Positions 10,200 through 21,678 of a DNA stretch of 64,000 nt are shown in pieces. The stretch lies in NCBI GenBank assembly GCA_000149265.1, contig CH003030.1, positions 14,777-78,776 of the forward strand. Direction: 5' to 3'. The notes under the pieces are model-generated. The model was not told where the DNA came from. It ran no database searches and saw only the letters and a program-made list of their open reading frames with translations. Within the stretch, counting starts at the first letter, position 1; each line of letters opens with the position of its first letter. This DNA is from Ciona savignyi (taxonomy: Eukaryota > Chordata > Ascidiacea > Phlebobranchia > Cionidae). Position numbers and translations under genes: made by a program.

Positions 10200-11860
10200 G
10201 GTAGTTTTAATTACTACAGGACCAGTATGGAAAGTACGGCAGCTGCACACGCAAGTTTTATTTCTTTGAATCTTTGCACACTTGGGTAATTTCTAGTTTT
10301 AAAGTGTTCATATACGTCATACTAATAGATTTTATAGGTAATTATGCTTTCCTTCACGTGGATGTGGTCACATCATATCTCCTATGTGCTATCTGTATCC
10401 GCAGGACAATTTTCCTTTATGTCATGAATTGGCCGTTAATATATCAATATACGTAATCTAGCCCGAAATTGGGTACTAGATATTTAGTTAGCAGCCGGAA
10501 ATTGGGTACTAGATATTTAGTTATGGGTCACATATTGTTTTTTTACTTTTGGTTTCCACGATAAAACACACTACATGGCCATTTATTAAAAAAAATAAAA
10601 ACCTGAAAAAGACGGCAAAACGACAGTCGTTAAAACACGTTATTTTTCTCGTTTATTTCTACTAGACATAGCCTGAACTAATACTTCATTATATTACCGG
10701 AATCAGGAAGTAATCATGTGTATTTAAACCCGGTTTCGCATTACTTAAATGCAACGACTATTAAAAGCAACATGGCGTACGTGCAAGCGCTTTCTAACCA
10801 ACACCCATTATACAAACCGCTGGTCTATTTATGTCTAGGGTCACGTGAGTTCAAATGTCAAGTTGCTGCAAAGTAGTTTTAATCTTTAGTAGGTGAGCTA
10901 CGTCCCCAAATAGTTTAAAAATTGTTCCCGAAATATATGATCTGAGATTAAAATATATGATCTGATTATCTCGGTGAAAATAAAAACACAGGACATTTTT
11001 ATGTTATTTGTATTATGTTATATAGGCAATTTTACAAACGTTGCTTTCAGCTCATATGGTAATGCATCGGGCGCTCACCGGAAAGGTTAAGGGATCGAAT
11101 GTCGCATCAGCTTAAACGCTATGTTTTTAAACGTTGCTTCAACTCACTTATTTAATGAATTAAATAAACAACATAGCAATGTCTTCGACCTTACAACCTA
11201 CTACTAGCGACTAGTTTCGATCCTGAAATCTTTTAGCGAAGCACTACTTCAGCAAGCTATTCAGACTGACTTTTTTAGTTTAGTTTTTTTCAACGATGAA
11301 AACACGAAAAAAGTCAATCTAACAATTACTCATGATATAACACCCTTTGTTTTTACACTCATGGAGATAAACATAAGTATTCTATCCTATCTACGCAGCT
11401 GTCGAATCTAGGGTGTCAAAATTACTGTGACCAACTTCAATGAAGTAAAACGGACAAATGTGATTTTTAACCAGACACTATTTGATTTTTGTTATTGGGG
11501 TATTGAAATGTTGGTAAAAGGCGCAGTAGGGGCTTTGTGAGAAATTTAAAATTATAATTCAAATAAACCTAAGGCCTCACATCAAAACTGCTTTTATTTT
11601 GGTCGATTTAGACTTTTCTAGGCCTATACAAAGTCGCGTTGCAGGAGTACTATACACAGGTCCCATCCTGAACTTCTAAATGTTTCTTTTTTTAATCCTT
11701 TCAATCTGTTGATTGGTGAAAAACAAACACGGAAACCCGTACAGTTATAAAAATCTGGCAATTTATGGCATTCATTTCAAATCAATTAAAACAAATTGCA
11801 AAGACACACAAGGAAATATGGACGCCTGAACGCAATTGTTATACAAAGGGGAACTGACAG
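10200..11860. other. Intergenic, no gene seen
   Basis: AT-rich spacer between the alpha-spectrin 5' end and the bZIP gene 3' end. It holds a short direct repeat, GAAATTGGGTACTAGATATT (two copies at about 10465-10520). A tRNA-like SINE head fragment lies near 11045-11110, with box-A-like and box-B-like blocks (CTCATATGGTAATGCATC, GGGATCGAATGTC). I see no exon. Confidence 0.55.
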
Positions 11861-12084
11861 AATTGTTAAAAATAGGAACCGCAATTCCATATTGCCATGC
11901 ACACAGTTATTTCGGCGTTAAAATTAAAGATGCATGAAGTAAATGAACAGTTTCCTCCAAATTGGGGATGTCGAGAAATTAAAAGTAAGAAACAATGAAA
12001 CAAAATAGAACGAGTAACCGAAGAAGTTTCGAGAATTATTTCCGCGTAAAACAATTGATAAAATCTGGCATGCAAAATTATAAA

Positions 12085-12366
12085 TTAGATTGATTGTATA
12101 ATAGGGTCGTCTCCAAACTGAAAAGTGTGTTTGATGTTAGCGACACCAAGTGTATTCCCGTTGTTCGTCGACTGGAAATGGGCACCGAACGATTGTTGTG
12201 ATTCTGACGTCATAATATCCGTCTCGAAATCGCCGTCCGTGTTCTTGGAAACGAGGCACTTGGGTTTATGCAGGTTGAGCATGTAAATGAGTTTCTGCTT
12301 TTCGTCCTGTAGCTTTGCGATTTCCCGTTTTAATTTCGCGTTAACGTTCTCTAGATGCTCCGATTC
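12085..12366 (-). CDS. ATF3: ATF3/JDP2 exon 4 (zipper and C-terminus)
   Basis: 93 codons plus stop; acceptor CTATTGCAG|GAATCGGAG. It begins ESEHLENVNAKLKREI with heptad leucines and ends FGDDPIIQSI. An upstream ATG (M-Q before ESEHL) lies on the intron side and is not the start. Confidence 0.94.
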   Translation of the reverse strand, partial: ESEHLENVNAKLKREIAKLQDEKQKLIYMLNLHKPKCLVSKNTDGDFETDIMTSESQQSFGAHFQSTNNGNTLGVANIKHTFQFGDDPIIQSI

Positions 12367-15300
12367 CTGCAATAGAGATTTTCAATTTAGTCTTGTGTGG
12401 CCGATGGTTAACGCGACCGATTCCATACAATTCTATACAATACGGTCTTAGTGACGAGACAATTACCGGTTCGAAACTTAGCCGAGTTAAAAAAAAAAAC
12501 TTTAATAACAGTTTTATAACAGAAGGGAAAAAATGAATTCTATACAAAAAACGGTCATGGTTATCATTTACAAAAACATAAAATAGAAGAAATTGTTTTT
12601 TTTACTCATGTAGCGGAATGGTTAACGCGACAATAAATTTATTAATCCTAAGAAAAACGGGGTAACAGCCCAAGAGGGTATTCGTTATATAACCCGGTTA
12701 AAAAAATCAAAACAAAAAATAGAATTTCTCCCTTTAGAAAGACGTCACCAGGCGAGTGAACAGGTTTCTGTTTTTGTTTATGATCGGCGATTAGAGACAC
12801 GCTACGATATAGCGACAACAGGAGAAAGGCGGTTTAGCAGCGACTCGGTGACGATGTAAGCCTATTATTATCAATATTCATGGGCGGAAATCGGAAAATG
12901 TCGACCAAGAGTAAAATTACCGAATACTCAGAAGATAAATATAATGCACACGAGGGATTATGGAAATTGGCATTTTAGAAAACGTTTTCTGAAGAGTTTG
13001 CAGTTTTATTTAGGGATTTTCCCACCATTGTTTATATTTTGGTGGCTTGTTTTGCGGAAATAATGACGTCATAAACAGCACGAACACATCATAATGCAAC
13101 ACGGATTGAAAGGTCGGGTATAACCAGGGGATTAGTGATTATAGGGTAATAGACCTTATAATACAAAACTTGGTCATGACTTTTCGATATTTTTGAATAG
13201 GGACATGTGCAAAACACCAAATGACTTTAAGTAAATATAGATTTGATGGGTTCTACATAGCTATATGTATTGTATTCTAGGCTTGGTGATAAAAATAGGG
13301 CAATACACATAAAATAACAAAATATCATCATGGTATTTATGTTATTTTCTAATTAGGTAGTGGAAAATACACTACATGTCTTATAACTCATGTTTTTTTA
13401 CTAAGATTGTCTGTAATGCGATGTGTCTTATTAAATAAATCCAATTAAACCCGGCAGGGAATCTATAATCGCCTAAGTCAATATCTTCAGTTTAATCCGA
13501 TAACCGTTAAAACCGGTTTTGACATATTAAGTTATAGGGTGTTTATGTTTATTCTCTTTGATTAGAAAATGTAAGGGCTTAACACCGGCAATCATCAGAA
13601 TATCTTTATATTCATCTGTGGGTTACTCGAGCTTTTTAGTATATTTTACTCAAGTAAGGTGTGTATAATATTGTTTTTGCTTAATCCCTTTAATGTACTG
13701 GGTTTATTAAACTTTTTGCTAAGTCTGCACACCGAATAGCTAGCGACCAGTTTCGATCCAACAACCCTGCTAGGTGGCTTCTAATTAAATAAACCAGTTG
13801 ACTGACGTTGTTCCCGACTGAGCACGACATATGAAACGAGCGAAACTTGAATAGTAAAAAAAAATGTGTAATATGATCTCTATGTGCATAATTACCTCTT
13901 GTAAGTGCTCCGATAATATTTTCTTCTTGAATCGACATTTCGCAGCGGCTACCTTGTTCCTTTCACGCCGTCTTTCTCGTTTTATTAAAGTTTCAGGTGA
14001 AATTTCCTAAAAATTATTAATATTATTGAAGTTTTTGACGTTTCTATGACCTGACGTAGAAGATAAACAAAACAAATGAGCCTGTATATTAAACATACCT
14101 GCTAGGATTCGAAATTTTCAAACTTTGATAACTTGAAACGTTAATAAATTTTAAAATGACATCACACTTTAACTTGAAATATTATCCGAAAGTATTTTTT
14201 AAATACCTACTAATTGAGCGTTACAAAATAAGATTGTGCACGAAAAATGTATTTTTCGGTGTGTTGGGTAAAATACACGTCGACATTTCTCACTTTTAAA
14301 CGTTAATAGTTTAGTTGGGCTTCATGGTGCTTATTAAAAGCCAACGTTAAGTTACATCGAAAATATTACAAGTTCCATGGTGTTAATGAAGTAGCCGTAT
14401 TGTTATTTTATATGCCAATAGCGACATACAACAGGTTCTACCTGACTTTGACGAAAAACATACTAAATTACGTTACGCGCCCGGTTACGTGTATTAATCG
14501 ACTAACGGGCAATAATAAGAGGAGGGAAGGAAGAAAACTGTTCACTAAAACTATAAAAACTAATTCTGACCTAAACGCTAATCTTAACCCTAGAACTAAC
14601 CAGAACATCATAATCTTTATTTTAGTTAGCAGTTGCCCTCCTTTCGTACTGTCCTCTTAGTTTCCCCCCGACTAACCACAATTTTATATATGAGTTTGAA
14701 ACCTCCGAATTGATTAACCCAATAGCAAAACCCGATCATAACCCAATGGATTAATCAGTTCTACTAAATTGAAGAAACATCTTAATCATACACAACATAC
14801 TGCATCTCAGCATCCTAGTAGGTCTAAAGATCACCCGTGTGTTAACGCCCTTAATTTCCCATTCACGGACATAAACATAAATCTATCCTGTACTATTCTA
14901 TATATTCCGGTACTATTCGATATATTCCTGTACTATTCTATTATATAAGTTAAATAGACCAAGTGGAAATACTAAGAAAACTCACGTCATTATGTGGACG
15001 TTTGTACTCGATTTCAACATTTCCAGGGAGACCTCGAGCAAGTCGTTTACTTTGAATCGTATATCTCAGTTCTTCTTTAATGAGCGGCCTGATATGTTCT
15101 TCTACCATCAGTAAATCTTCGCTTGACATTTCGTTTCTATCGTCGTTGTAGAGGTTTACAGGTTGCGCCATGGCTGAGTGTTCTATGTTGAGTGGACTGC
15201 GCCTTCCTTGTCGTAGATCCACTGCTGCAACGTTGTTATCGCTTCCGTGTTCTCCTTGATGGATGGCCGTTTTCCGGACGCTTGCATTGTTGCAGTACGC

Positions 15301-15390
15301 GGCGTGGTAGTTGTGCGGTACGTAATACGGCGAGACGCGGCCTCGCATGGTTGGGTTGTTCTGTCCATGTGTCATCATATGGAGTTTCAT
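12085..15390 (-). CDS. ATF3: ATF3/JDP2-family bZIP transcription factor
   Basis: Three coding exons (14986-15390, 13896-14006, 12085-12366; 135+37+93 codons, all phase 0) give a 265-aa nuclear DNA-binding protein. Residues ~98-120 (EEHIRPLIKEELRYTIQSKR) match the conserved ATF3/JDP2 segment PFVKEELRFAIQNKR. The basic region RERRRERNKVAAAKCRFKKK has the bZIP signature NxxAAxxCR. The zipper ESEHLENVNAKLKREIAKLQ then DEKQKLIYMLNLHKPKCLV is nearly ATF3 (EKQHLIYMLNLHRPTCIV). In the reading frame an in-frame TGA in the upstream exon supports the ATG at 15388-15390. Introns lie at conserved places, including between the basic region and the zipper. The C-terminal ~50 residues are specific to this lineage. 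ATF3 and JDP2 are vertebrate paralogues, so either name may be used. Such factors bind CRE/AP-1 sites as dimers and respond to stress. Confidence 0.93.
12396..12500 (+). repeat. SINE-B copy (tRNA-Ser-like)
   Basis: It contains a box-A-like TGTGGCCGATGGTTAACGCG, a box-B-like CCGGTTCGAAACTTAGCC and an A-rich tail. It lies in the intron of the bZIP gene. A second, truncated head is at about 12605-12635. Confidence 0.75.
12640..13685. other. bZIP gene intron, no feature seen
   Basis: The remainder of the intron between the basic-region exon and the zipper exon. I see no exon or recognisable repeat, apart from a tRNA-like SINE scrap near 13720-13790 at its 5' side. Confidence 0.5.
13896..14006 (-). 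CDS. ATF3: ATF3/JDP2 exon 3 (basic region)
   Basis: 37 codons; acceptor ATTTTTAG, donor GAG|GTAATT. It encodes EISPETLIKRERRRERNKVA then AAKCRFKKKILSEHLQE, the DNA-contacting basic region. Confidence 0.95.
14513..14690. mobile_element. MITE-like element with telomere-like core
   Basis: Imperfect inverted ends (GGAAGAAAACTGTTCACTAAAA and, reversed, the TTTTAGTTAGCAGTTGCCCTCC side) bracket a CTAATCTTAACCCTAGAACT core. Related copies are at 21665-21912, 22425-22560 and 37925-38060. Confidence 0.6.
14740..14900 (+). repeat. SINE-A body fragment
   Basis: The body blocks ATTAATCAGTTCTACTAAAT, CATACACAACATACTGCAT, ATCACCCGTGTGTTAACGCC and TTCCCATTCACGGACATAAA are present. The tRNA-like head is absent. 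It is followed by three diverged CTGTACTATTC-type repeats to 14945. Confidence 0.75.
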
Positions 15391-15418
15391 TGGAACGGCT
15401 TCCAGAGTGCAAACGTGA
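14986..15418 (-). CDS. ATF3: ATF3/JDP2 exon 2 with start codon
   Basis: The acceptor is GATTTTTAG|TCACG (exon from 15418) and the coding part is 15390-14986, 135 codons, donor GAC|GTGAGT. It begins MKLHMMTHGQNNPTMRGRVS. The N-terminal ~95 residues are not recognisable outside the family. The next stretch, EEHIRPLIKEELRYTIQSKR, is family-specific. Confidence 0.9.
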
Positions 15419-15531
15419 CTAAAAATCTGCAAATAATACCATTAAGGTTAAAATCATATGGAGTTTCATTGAAACGGCTTCCAGAGTGCAATCGAGACTA
15501 AAAAGCGGCAAATAAAGTTATAAAGGTTCAA
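15374..15531. repeat. ATF3: 79-bp tandem duplication of an acceptor plus start codon
   Basis: ATCATATGGAGTTTCATTGG, ACGGCTTCCAGAGTGCAA and GACTAAAAA recur 79 bp apart (15374 and 15453). On the minus strand both copies keep a TTTTTAG or TTTTTAG-like acceptor and the ATG of the bZIP gene. The outer copy differs at a few bases. Confidence 0.88.
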
Positions 15532-16106
15532 TTCATCGTCCATTAAATTTCATTCAATTCATTGTCCATAAAAATTAATTGGTTCTGCAAATAATACCAT
15601 AAAAGTTAAAATCATCGCCCGTTACTTTCCATGCTTTTTGTTTTTATGTCCCTTTAGCTATAAGAATACCACAAAGGCGGCCGATTGAATTCTCAAGTTG
15701 TTTATTAAAAAAAATCTTTTAACGAGCTCAGTATGTTTCGAACCTTAGCCAGTTAGAAAAATGAGTTTCTCATTTAGTGTTTGTGACGAGGGCGGGCGTG
15801 CCACCCTGTAGTCCAAGGGAAGAATACCTGATTTACAACACACTACGTAATATCCAATATATAAGAGAACCCGGGAGGGCTTCCGGAGTCCGGAATTTAC
15901 CGCACTGGAAGTGCTGGCGAATTTTATCGTATCGTTTTAAACCGCTGTGGTGTTGCGTGGTTAATGCGAATAAAAGTACAACAACAACTTTATTCTTCAT
16001 TTTTCTTAAATGCAAACTGACCTTAAGAAAACGGCTGTTACTCAAAATCCAACAATACGTCTTAAGCTAATGCTCGTGGTTCAACACTAATATTTTTTTG
16101 TATTTT

Positions 16107-16216
16107 TTAATCGAGCTTAGTTTCGAATCCATGACGGACTCGTTCCTAATACCGTTTTTTTGTATCTAAGTCGGTATGTGTATCGGTCGCGTTAACCATT
16201 CGGCCACACAACCGTA
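16107..16216 (-). repeat. SINE-B copy (tRNA-Ser-like)
   Basis: Read on the minus strand: GTGTGGCCGAATGGTTAACG (box A), then CATGGATTCGAAACTAAGCT (box B). It sits in the first intron of the bZIP gene. Confidence 0.8.
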
Positions 16217-16599
16217 CACAACAATTTATGGGCTATTGCCCGCGTTTTAATATTTCTTGTGTTTTTAAGTCTTCTACAATTGTCCACGTCTAAACACAAG
16301 TACCATATCATAAAAAACACATGTTTTATTTGCAAAGTATCCGTTGTTTTCTAGTACAATGGTCAGCGCGACCGATTGTTGTAAAGATTTATATAGTAAA
16401 CATGGTATCAGTCAGAGGACCATTGCGGAATTGAAACATAAAAAAATCTAAATTTGTGTTTGACACAGACAGGAAAATAACCTCGAAATGAAATTTTGCA
16501 TCAACACTACTAGCTATCAACCACTTTCGAAAACCCTTCGACTGAAAGACGTAGTACTAACCCACCAAATTGCACTAACACTTAGAAGATGGAAACTGA

Positions 16600-16995
16600 A
16601 AGAACTGCAAATTAAAACTTATAGAAACTAATTCTTACTCTGATTGAGACACTGATTGTAAACCCAGGCGTAATATTAACGCTAACCACAGCCCTTAACT
16701 AACTCTTAACACACACTAACTCTTACCCCAACCCTTACTCTAAAACTAAGGCTAACCCTAGCCCTAATACTATCCATAACCTCAGCCCAAACTTTAACAC
16801 TAACCCTTACCCCAGCTCCAGCCCCAAACCGAACCCTTACTATAAAACTCAAACTAACCCTAGCCCTAATACTACCCTTTACCTCGGCCTAAATTCTAAC
16901 TCTAACGCTTGCCCCAGTCATTATACAATATAACCCTCTAATCTTCATTTTAACGTGCAGTTTCCCTCCTTCCCACTTCCCCCTTTCCCGCTTAC
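16600..16995. mobile_element. Long degenerate telomere-like array inside a MITE-like element
   Basis: About 300 bp of variants of CTAACCCTAACTCTTACCCC, with no perfect TTAGGG run, end in a CAGTTTCCCTCCTTCCC block like the ends of the related shorter elements. It is therefore more likely an expanded MITE core than a telomere scar. Confidence 0.55.
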
Positions 16996-17058
16996 TAGTT
17001 CCCCACAATACGAAACTATATAAACACGGGACGAAAAATAAAAGTTATATTGGTATGG

Positions 17059-17087
17059 TGACGTAACCTATCCGTCAGATGACGTAA
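17059..17087. promoter_or_regulatory. ATF3: Two TGACGTAA ATF/CRE-type sites 21 bp apart
   Basis: TGACGTAA occurs at 17059-17066 and 17080-17087 in the same orientation, two helical turns apart, in the first intron about 440 bp downstream of the predicted start site. ATF3-family proteins bind such sites, so autoregulation is possible. Function is inference. Confidence 0.5.
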
Positions 17088-17449
17088 CAAATTTTATTTT
17101 GCAAGCCGAAGATTGGCACGTGATGATTGATATACATTACTGAATGTAACTTCGATTGTAATCCATACACATAATAGACTGGTTGACGACTGCGTAGGGC
17201 TCGGAAACCAATAAGCACTTCCTGGCAGACGGGAACTGGCAAATTATGTCTGCATAATCTGATTTAAACGTTGGTATGTGAAAATCGAACTGATCATGCA
17301 AGAATGTTTGCATTTAAACGACATTTCCTAGGATAAAAAGTAACCAACTGTTTGGTGCAATGCTTTTTGCTTATCATGCTATCCTTTATCTTTATGCATT
17401 GCTACACGAAGAATGTTACAGTATACGATTATCACACGACTTAACGTAC

Positions 17450-17525
17450 CTGGTTCAAATCTTTACTTCAAGCGGCGGAGTCTAAGGCTTTATATGTGTC
17501 AAGGTCAATGCGATACGCCATTACT
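17450..17525 (-). other. ATF3: Non-coding first exon of the ATF3/JDP2 gene
   Basis: The donor ACCAG|GTACGT at 17450/17449 is strong, and a TATA box lies about 30 bp upstream of the inferred transcription start (~17525). Joined to exon 2, the exon has an in-frame TGA before the ATG, so it is 5' UTR. The start position is approximate. Confidence 0.65.
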
Positions 17526-17552
17526 AACACTGCGACAGAACGCCGCTGGTGC

Positions 17553-17559
17553 TTATATA
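17553..17559 (-). promoter_or_regulatory. ATF3: TATA box of the ATF3/JDP2 gene
   Basis: TATATAA on the minus strand (context CGCTATATAAGC) lies in a locally GC-richer stretch that runs to about 17710. This fits an inducible promoter. Confidence 0.65.
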
Positions 17560-17733
17560 GCGTCGTGTTCCCACGCTTCTGCCTGAACGGGAGAGACAGT
17601 AATGGCTAAAATTAGAGCTGACTTCAGCCGCTTTTTTCGGCGTGCTGGATCTGCGTTTACTCAAGCGCAACGCACCGCTGCTCCCTTGACGCAACACGGA
17701 TGGAGAAAGTGTTCGAATTTGCGGTGTTTTCGA

Positions 17734-18035
17734 GTGATTGAGCGAGTTCTAGTTTAATCTTTCGAGGTGCATCGTACGCATCACACAACGAACGCGGAAA
17801 TGTTTTTATACGAATTTTTTAAGTCGTTTTAAGTGGAAATTGTTACAAATTATTTATTTTATGCTGAAACTTGTAATTATGACTAATGTATTTTATTTAA
17901 TATTATATAATTGTAATTGAGCGAGCTTAAGTTTTAATCTCACGAGGTGCATCATAAACAAAATATAAAAATGTTTTTTACGTTGAAATTGTTACACATT
18001 GTATTGTTTTTATGCTAAAAATTTGTAAAATTAAG
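17734..18035. repeat. Two-copy tandem repeat ~180 bp
   Basis: Shared blocks are ATTGAGCGAG, TTTAATCT..CGAGGTGCATC, AAATGTTTTT, GAAATTGTTACA and TTTTATGCT. It lies just upstream of the bZIP promoter. Confidence 0.7.
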
Positions 18036-18529
18036 ATTTTTTTTACATTTTAGTGTATTTAATACATCGAAACACTTAACCCGTCTCCCACAGTTTTGAT
18101 GCTGGGCTTGTCGAACTTTTCTGATCTTTTCTGAGACCGTTTTACCTCCATTTTGGGGGAAATAAAAATTAAATGGAACCACCGCCATCACCAGTTTAAA
18201 AAAGCGAACATTTTTTCCCACAAACCGTTAATTATATTTTTCAGGTCGTGCAAAACGGTTGTAGTTTTGCGGTCTTTTTCAGCTTTTTATGTTTTAAATG
18301 TGTGTGTAATTTTAATTATCGTTTTAAAAAGGATAAAAGAAATACTATGTTAAACTACCTAAATCCTACTCAGTAAAGTATGCTTGTTATCTTTTTTACC
18401 CGGTTTAACTAAATTCCAATTAAGTAAAATCGAACGAAATTATTTTTTATTTATTTGATGCTAACAGTAATAAATAAACTCATAATACAGAAGCCACATC
18501 ATAACTTGATGTTTTCGGCCATACGACCG

Positions 18530-18955
18530 TACAACTTAATGTAGTTGTGTTTTTGTTATATTTTTTTATACTGAGACAAGTTTCGAATTAATAATGGGCT
18601 CATTAGTTGGAACATTTTTGTGGATGAAGGTATATGTATCGGTCGCGCTAACCATTCGGTCACACGACCGTACAACTTAATGTAGATTTTTTTTTGTTAT
18701 TTTATTTTATACTGAGCTAAGTTTCAAACCCAGGATGGGCTCATCACTTGGATCGATTTTGCATATGAAGGTATATGTATCGGTCGCGCTAACCATTCGG
18801 CCACACGATCGTACAACTTAATGTAGTTGTTTTTTGTTACCGGGCTTAGTTTCGAATATTGGGTTCGCTGCTAAGACCGTTTTTTGATTAGTAGTCGGTG
18901 TATGTATCGGTCGCGCTAACCATTCGGTCAGACGACCGCACAACTTAACGTATTT
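18530..18955 (-). repeat. Tandem cluster of SINE-B units, ~115 bp x 4
   Basis: On the plus strand each unit reads GAGCTAAGTTTCGAA, then GGGCTCATC, then TATGTATCGGTCGCGCTAAC and CATTCGGCCACACGACCGTA. In reverse this is a tRNA-Ser-like head with boxes A and B. The units abut head to tail instead of being scattered. Confidence 0.85.
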
Positions 18956-19079
18956 GTTTACCTTGGCATGCACAACTGAACCCATGAGCGACATTGGTTG
19001 GCTTTACTTCAACTATCTGCCGCAGACATTACGAACGCACCAAATAAGATAACATTACTTACTTATCTTGATACGTACC

Positions 19080-19330
19080 TAGCTAACTATGCAGTGAGCT
19101 GTTCGGAATGCATGGATATCAAACAATAAACTTTGAATACCTCGCTAATGTAACTCGCTAACTATGCTATATGCAGTATACGGAATGCAAATATCTCTAA
19201 CAATCAACCTCGATTTTAGTATTTAATACCACAGTAGTCTAGTTTATCTCAATACGTAGATCAAACACGATACAGTATGGAATACAGGGACATCTGACAT
19301 TAAAATCTGATCGCAATTTTGCTGTGGTCA
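19080..19330. repeat. Diverged copy of a ~190-bp repeat (partner at 20545)
   Basis: It shares with 20545-20740 CTCGCTAAC.ATGCAGTGAG, CAATACGTAGATCAAACACG, ATACAGTATG and ATCTGATCGCAATTTTG. No terminal repeats or coding capacity are seen. Confidence 0.7.
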
Positions 19331-19339
19331 GATTTTCGG

Positions 19340-20290
19340 CGAGAATGATTAATAAAAAGTACTAATATATCTAATAAATAAAACCGTACTTTGTTAACAA
19401 CGTTAGCTACACGAAATGTAGGAACATCTAACAATAAGCATTGGCCCCGTGGTTAATGCCATATACAATTAAAATCTAGTACAACAATACGTATGTAGCT
19501 ACCTGATGTGTTTACCTAAGATTTAATGGTCGCCGCAGCCGGCATTTGCGCTGACATTGCGTCATCACTGAACTAATGTTATTAGGTTGACGATTATTCC
19601 TACAGCTGTTAAGTACTTTGTCTATATAAGTTTATTTCACTTTGGCTCTGGAGATCTCCTAGCACATTAACAAACATCTTGTATGTGACGATTACTGAGA
19701 GTTTATCTGGAATCTATGTCGTTGAAACATCTATAACGATTTAACTCGTAACTGCTTAATCACCTCAATTGCTCAATACAATTTATGTTATCAAACTACT
19801 GAAGCTTTGATCAACAAACCACAGAAGACAGTATATAGTCAAGTCGAGGACGTTTACGCAGAAAACCTCAATTAATTAGCGAACCTCTGAGAGACAGCGC
19901 ATAGGGAATTGCAGATCGCATCAGGTGTTGTAACTGGATTACCTATAAGGCCTACAAGGAACAATATAGCACAAAAGGCAAGCGGCCTGCAACGGCTCGC
20001 TACACGTATTACACATATAGCGTACGCTAAAATGTTGTCGTAAATTTCAAAGAAATTCAAAGGATAAACTGCGGACGTAATATACACTACGCAGCTCTAG
20101 TATTGAAATAATTTGGAATTGTTTTTTTTCTTTATACGAAAGTCAATTGCATACGTGATCTGACGAACATAGTATTCGTCCGCATAGCTTGGGTGCTTAG
20201 GACAGGAATATTTATGATTAAATGTGAAAACGCAATGGCTGGTATGCCGTTATCACAAAAGTTTTTGTCATATTTTTTTCCGATTACGCA
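19340..20290. other. Intergenic, no gene seen
   Basis: Spacer between the bZIP promoter and Ku80. I see no exon. Several short open frames have no family resemblance. Confidence 0.5.
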
Positions 20291-20306
20291 AAGGAGCGTT
20301 CTCGCA

Positions 20307-20382
20307 CGGGCAATCGGCAGATCACCTCACGCCCACCGTCGGGTTAAGGGGGCTATTACAGTGTGTTGTGTATGATATGACG
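20307..20382 (-). repeat. SINE-A fragment
   Basis: It contains CGGGCAATCGGCAGATCACC, CGCCCACCGTCGGGTTA and GCTATTACAGTGTGTTGTGT, part of the minus-strand SINE body. Confidence 0.75.
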
Positions 20383-20544
20383 TATTTTTTTGTGGGACAC
20401 ATTAATATATTGGGATAGGGCGATGTCTCCCAAGTGCTTTGTCCAAAGGTACAGTCTACTAGCTATCAACCAGTTTCGAAAACCTTTCACTGAAAGACGA
20501 AGTACTAACCCACCAAGTTGCAATAAAACTAAATAAACACATCA

Positions 20545-20740
20545 CGTACCTCGCTAAAGTACTTCGCTAACAATGCAGTGAGCTGTAAGGAATGCAAATA
20601 ACAACAAACCTCGATTTCAGTAGTTAGCACAGTTGTCTAGTTTAAATCAATACGTAGATCAAACACGATACAGTATGAAATTAGAGACATCTCACTTTAA
20701 ACTCTGATCGCAATTTTGTTGTCAATTGTTGTCACATTAA
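20545..20740. repeat. Second copy of the ~190-bp repeat
   Basis: Partner of 19080-19330, in the same orientation. It is preceded by a tRNA-like head fragment (20450-20525) that is also found at 16500-16575 (CTAGCTATCAACCAGTTTCG). Confidence 0.7.
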
Positions 20741-21644
20741 TAATAAACAACACACCACGTCAACTCCCACATACCTCCACATTAAGAATCTGACATTTCC
20801 TTGTATAATTAAGACCTAGATTACCCTATTGTGTTTCCTCTTCCAAGGAAAAGCCATACATGTCATCCTAAGACCAAGCGCTATCCAACTAAACCGAGAC
20901 GGACGGGTGGTATTTCGTAATGCTAGCCAAGCTACAATCCAACACGGAATTTGGTGGTCAAATAACATTAATAATACAACCATGTTTAACTGGAGTAGTT
21001 TCAACGCTAAAGAAATCGGTAGTATTTGTTTTCCATAACCGTTCAATGAAAACCACAGTATGTAAACAAAAAAATCTTTTCTGTTCTATTTTAAATTATT
21101 TTTTGGTTTTTGTAATCTCTTTTTAAACCGGTCGTCATAAAAGCATTTCGTTACGCGACCTTCAGTGGGTTCGAAGCTAGAAGCCGGTAAAATAATAAAC
21201 TAGCGACATCTACCGATAAAATTCTTGCATTCATAAACTTCGTGGTGATTCCCCTTACTCGAAATAAACTATTGCGCTAATGACTTGAAATTTACACTAT
21301 AATGTGTGTTTTTTCTTCCACAAAATTGAATTAATTTTGTTTTAATATTTTCCCTTATGCCTGCCCACATATTTAGTAACTATTCCACTATTCTTGCTTT
21401 AAAAATAAAAAGGATTAGAAAGCCGTAACTGATTCTGTTAGTTTTGATTTTGGTTTCATGTAAATAAACTGGACTAAATTAAAACATGCGATGGACACAA
21501 ATTGAATCTTATTGATAGACAACAATTCATCAAGTAGAATTTCTGCTTGGTTCTACCAAATCATTCTACAGACAATATGGCAAATTCAAAAAAGGTATTC
21601 TAGTGTGCCTTGCTTTTGTGTCCTGATCTGCCAATCTAGAAATC

Positions 21645-21678
21645 ATGGTAGTGGAAAAAACTAAAAAGAGCGAAAGCG
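21645..21678 (+). CDS. XRCC5: Possible first coding exon of Ku80 (weak)
   Basis: An ATG (21645) opens MVVEKTKKSES and reaches a GTAAGG donor. The phase fits if exon 2 starts at 22974 (after GGAAG), giving ..SES-ALVLCVDVG. Human Ku80 starts MVRSGNKAAVVLCMDVG. A caveat is that the exon's 3' half overlaps the edge of a MITE-like repeat, so it may be chance. Confidence 0.3.

Noticed and set aside
15192-15501. Two plus-strand open frames of 76 and 84 aa
   Set aside because: Antisense to the ATF3/JDP2 coding exon and its duplicated edge.
16600-16995. Interstitial telomere (chromosome fusion scar)
   Set aside because: No perfect TTAGGG run, and the ends match a family of small MITE-like elements.
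20816-21046. 76-aa minus-strand open frame with hydrophobic stretch
   Set aside because: It overlaps a tRNA-like SINE head, shows no domain and has an equally long frame on the other strand.
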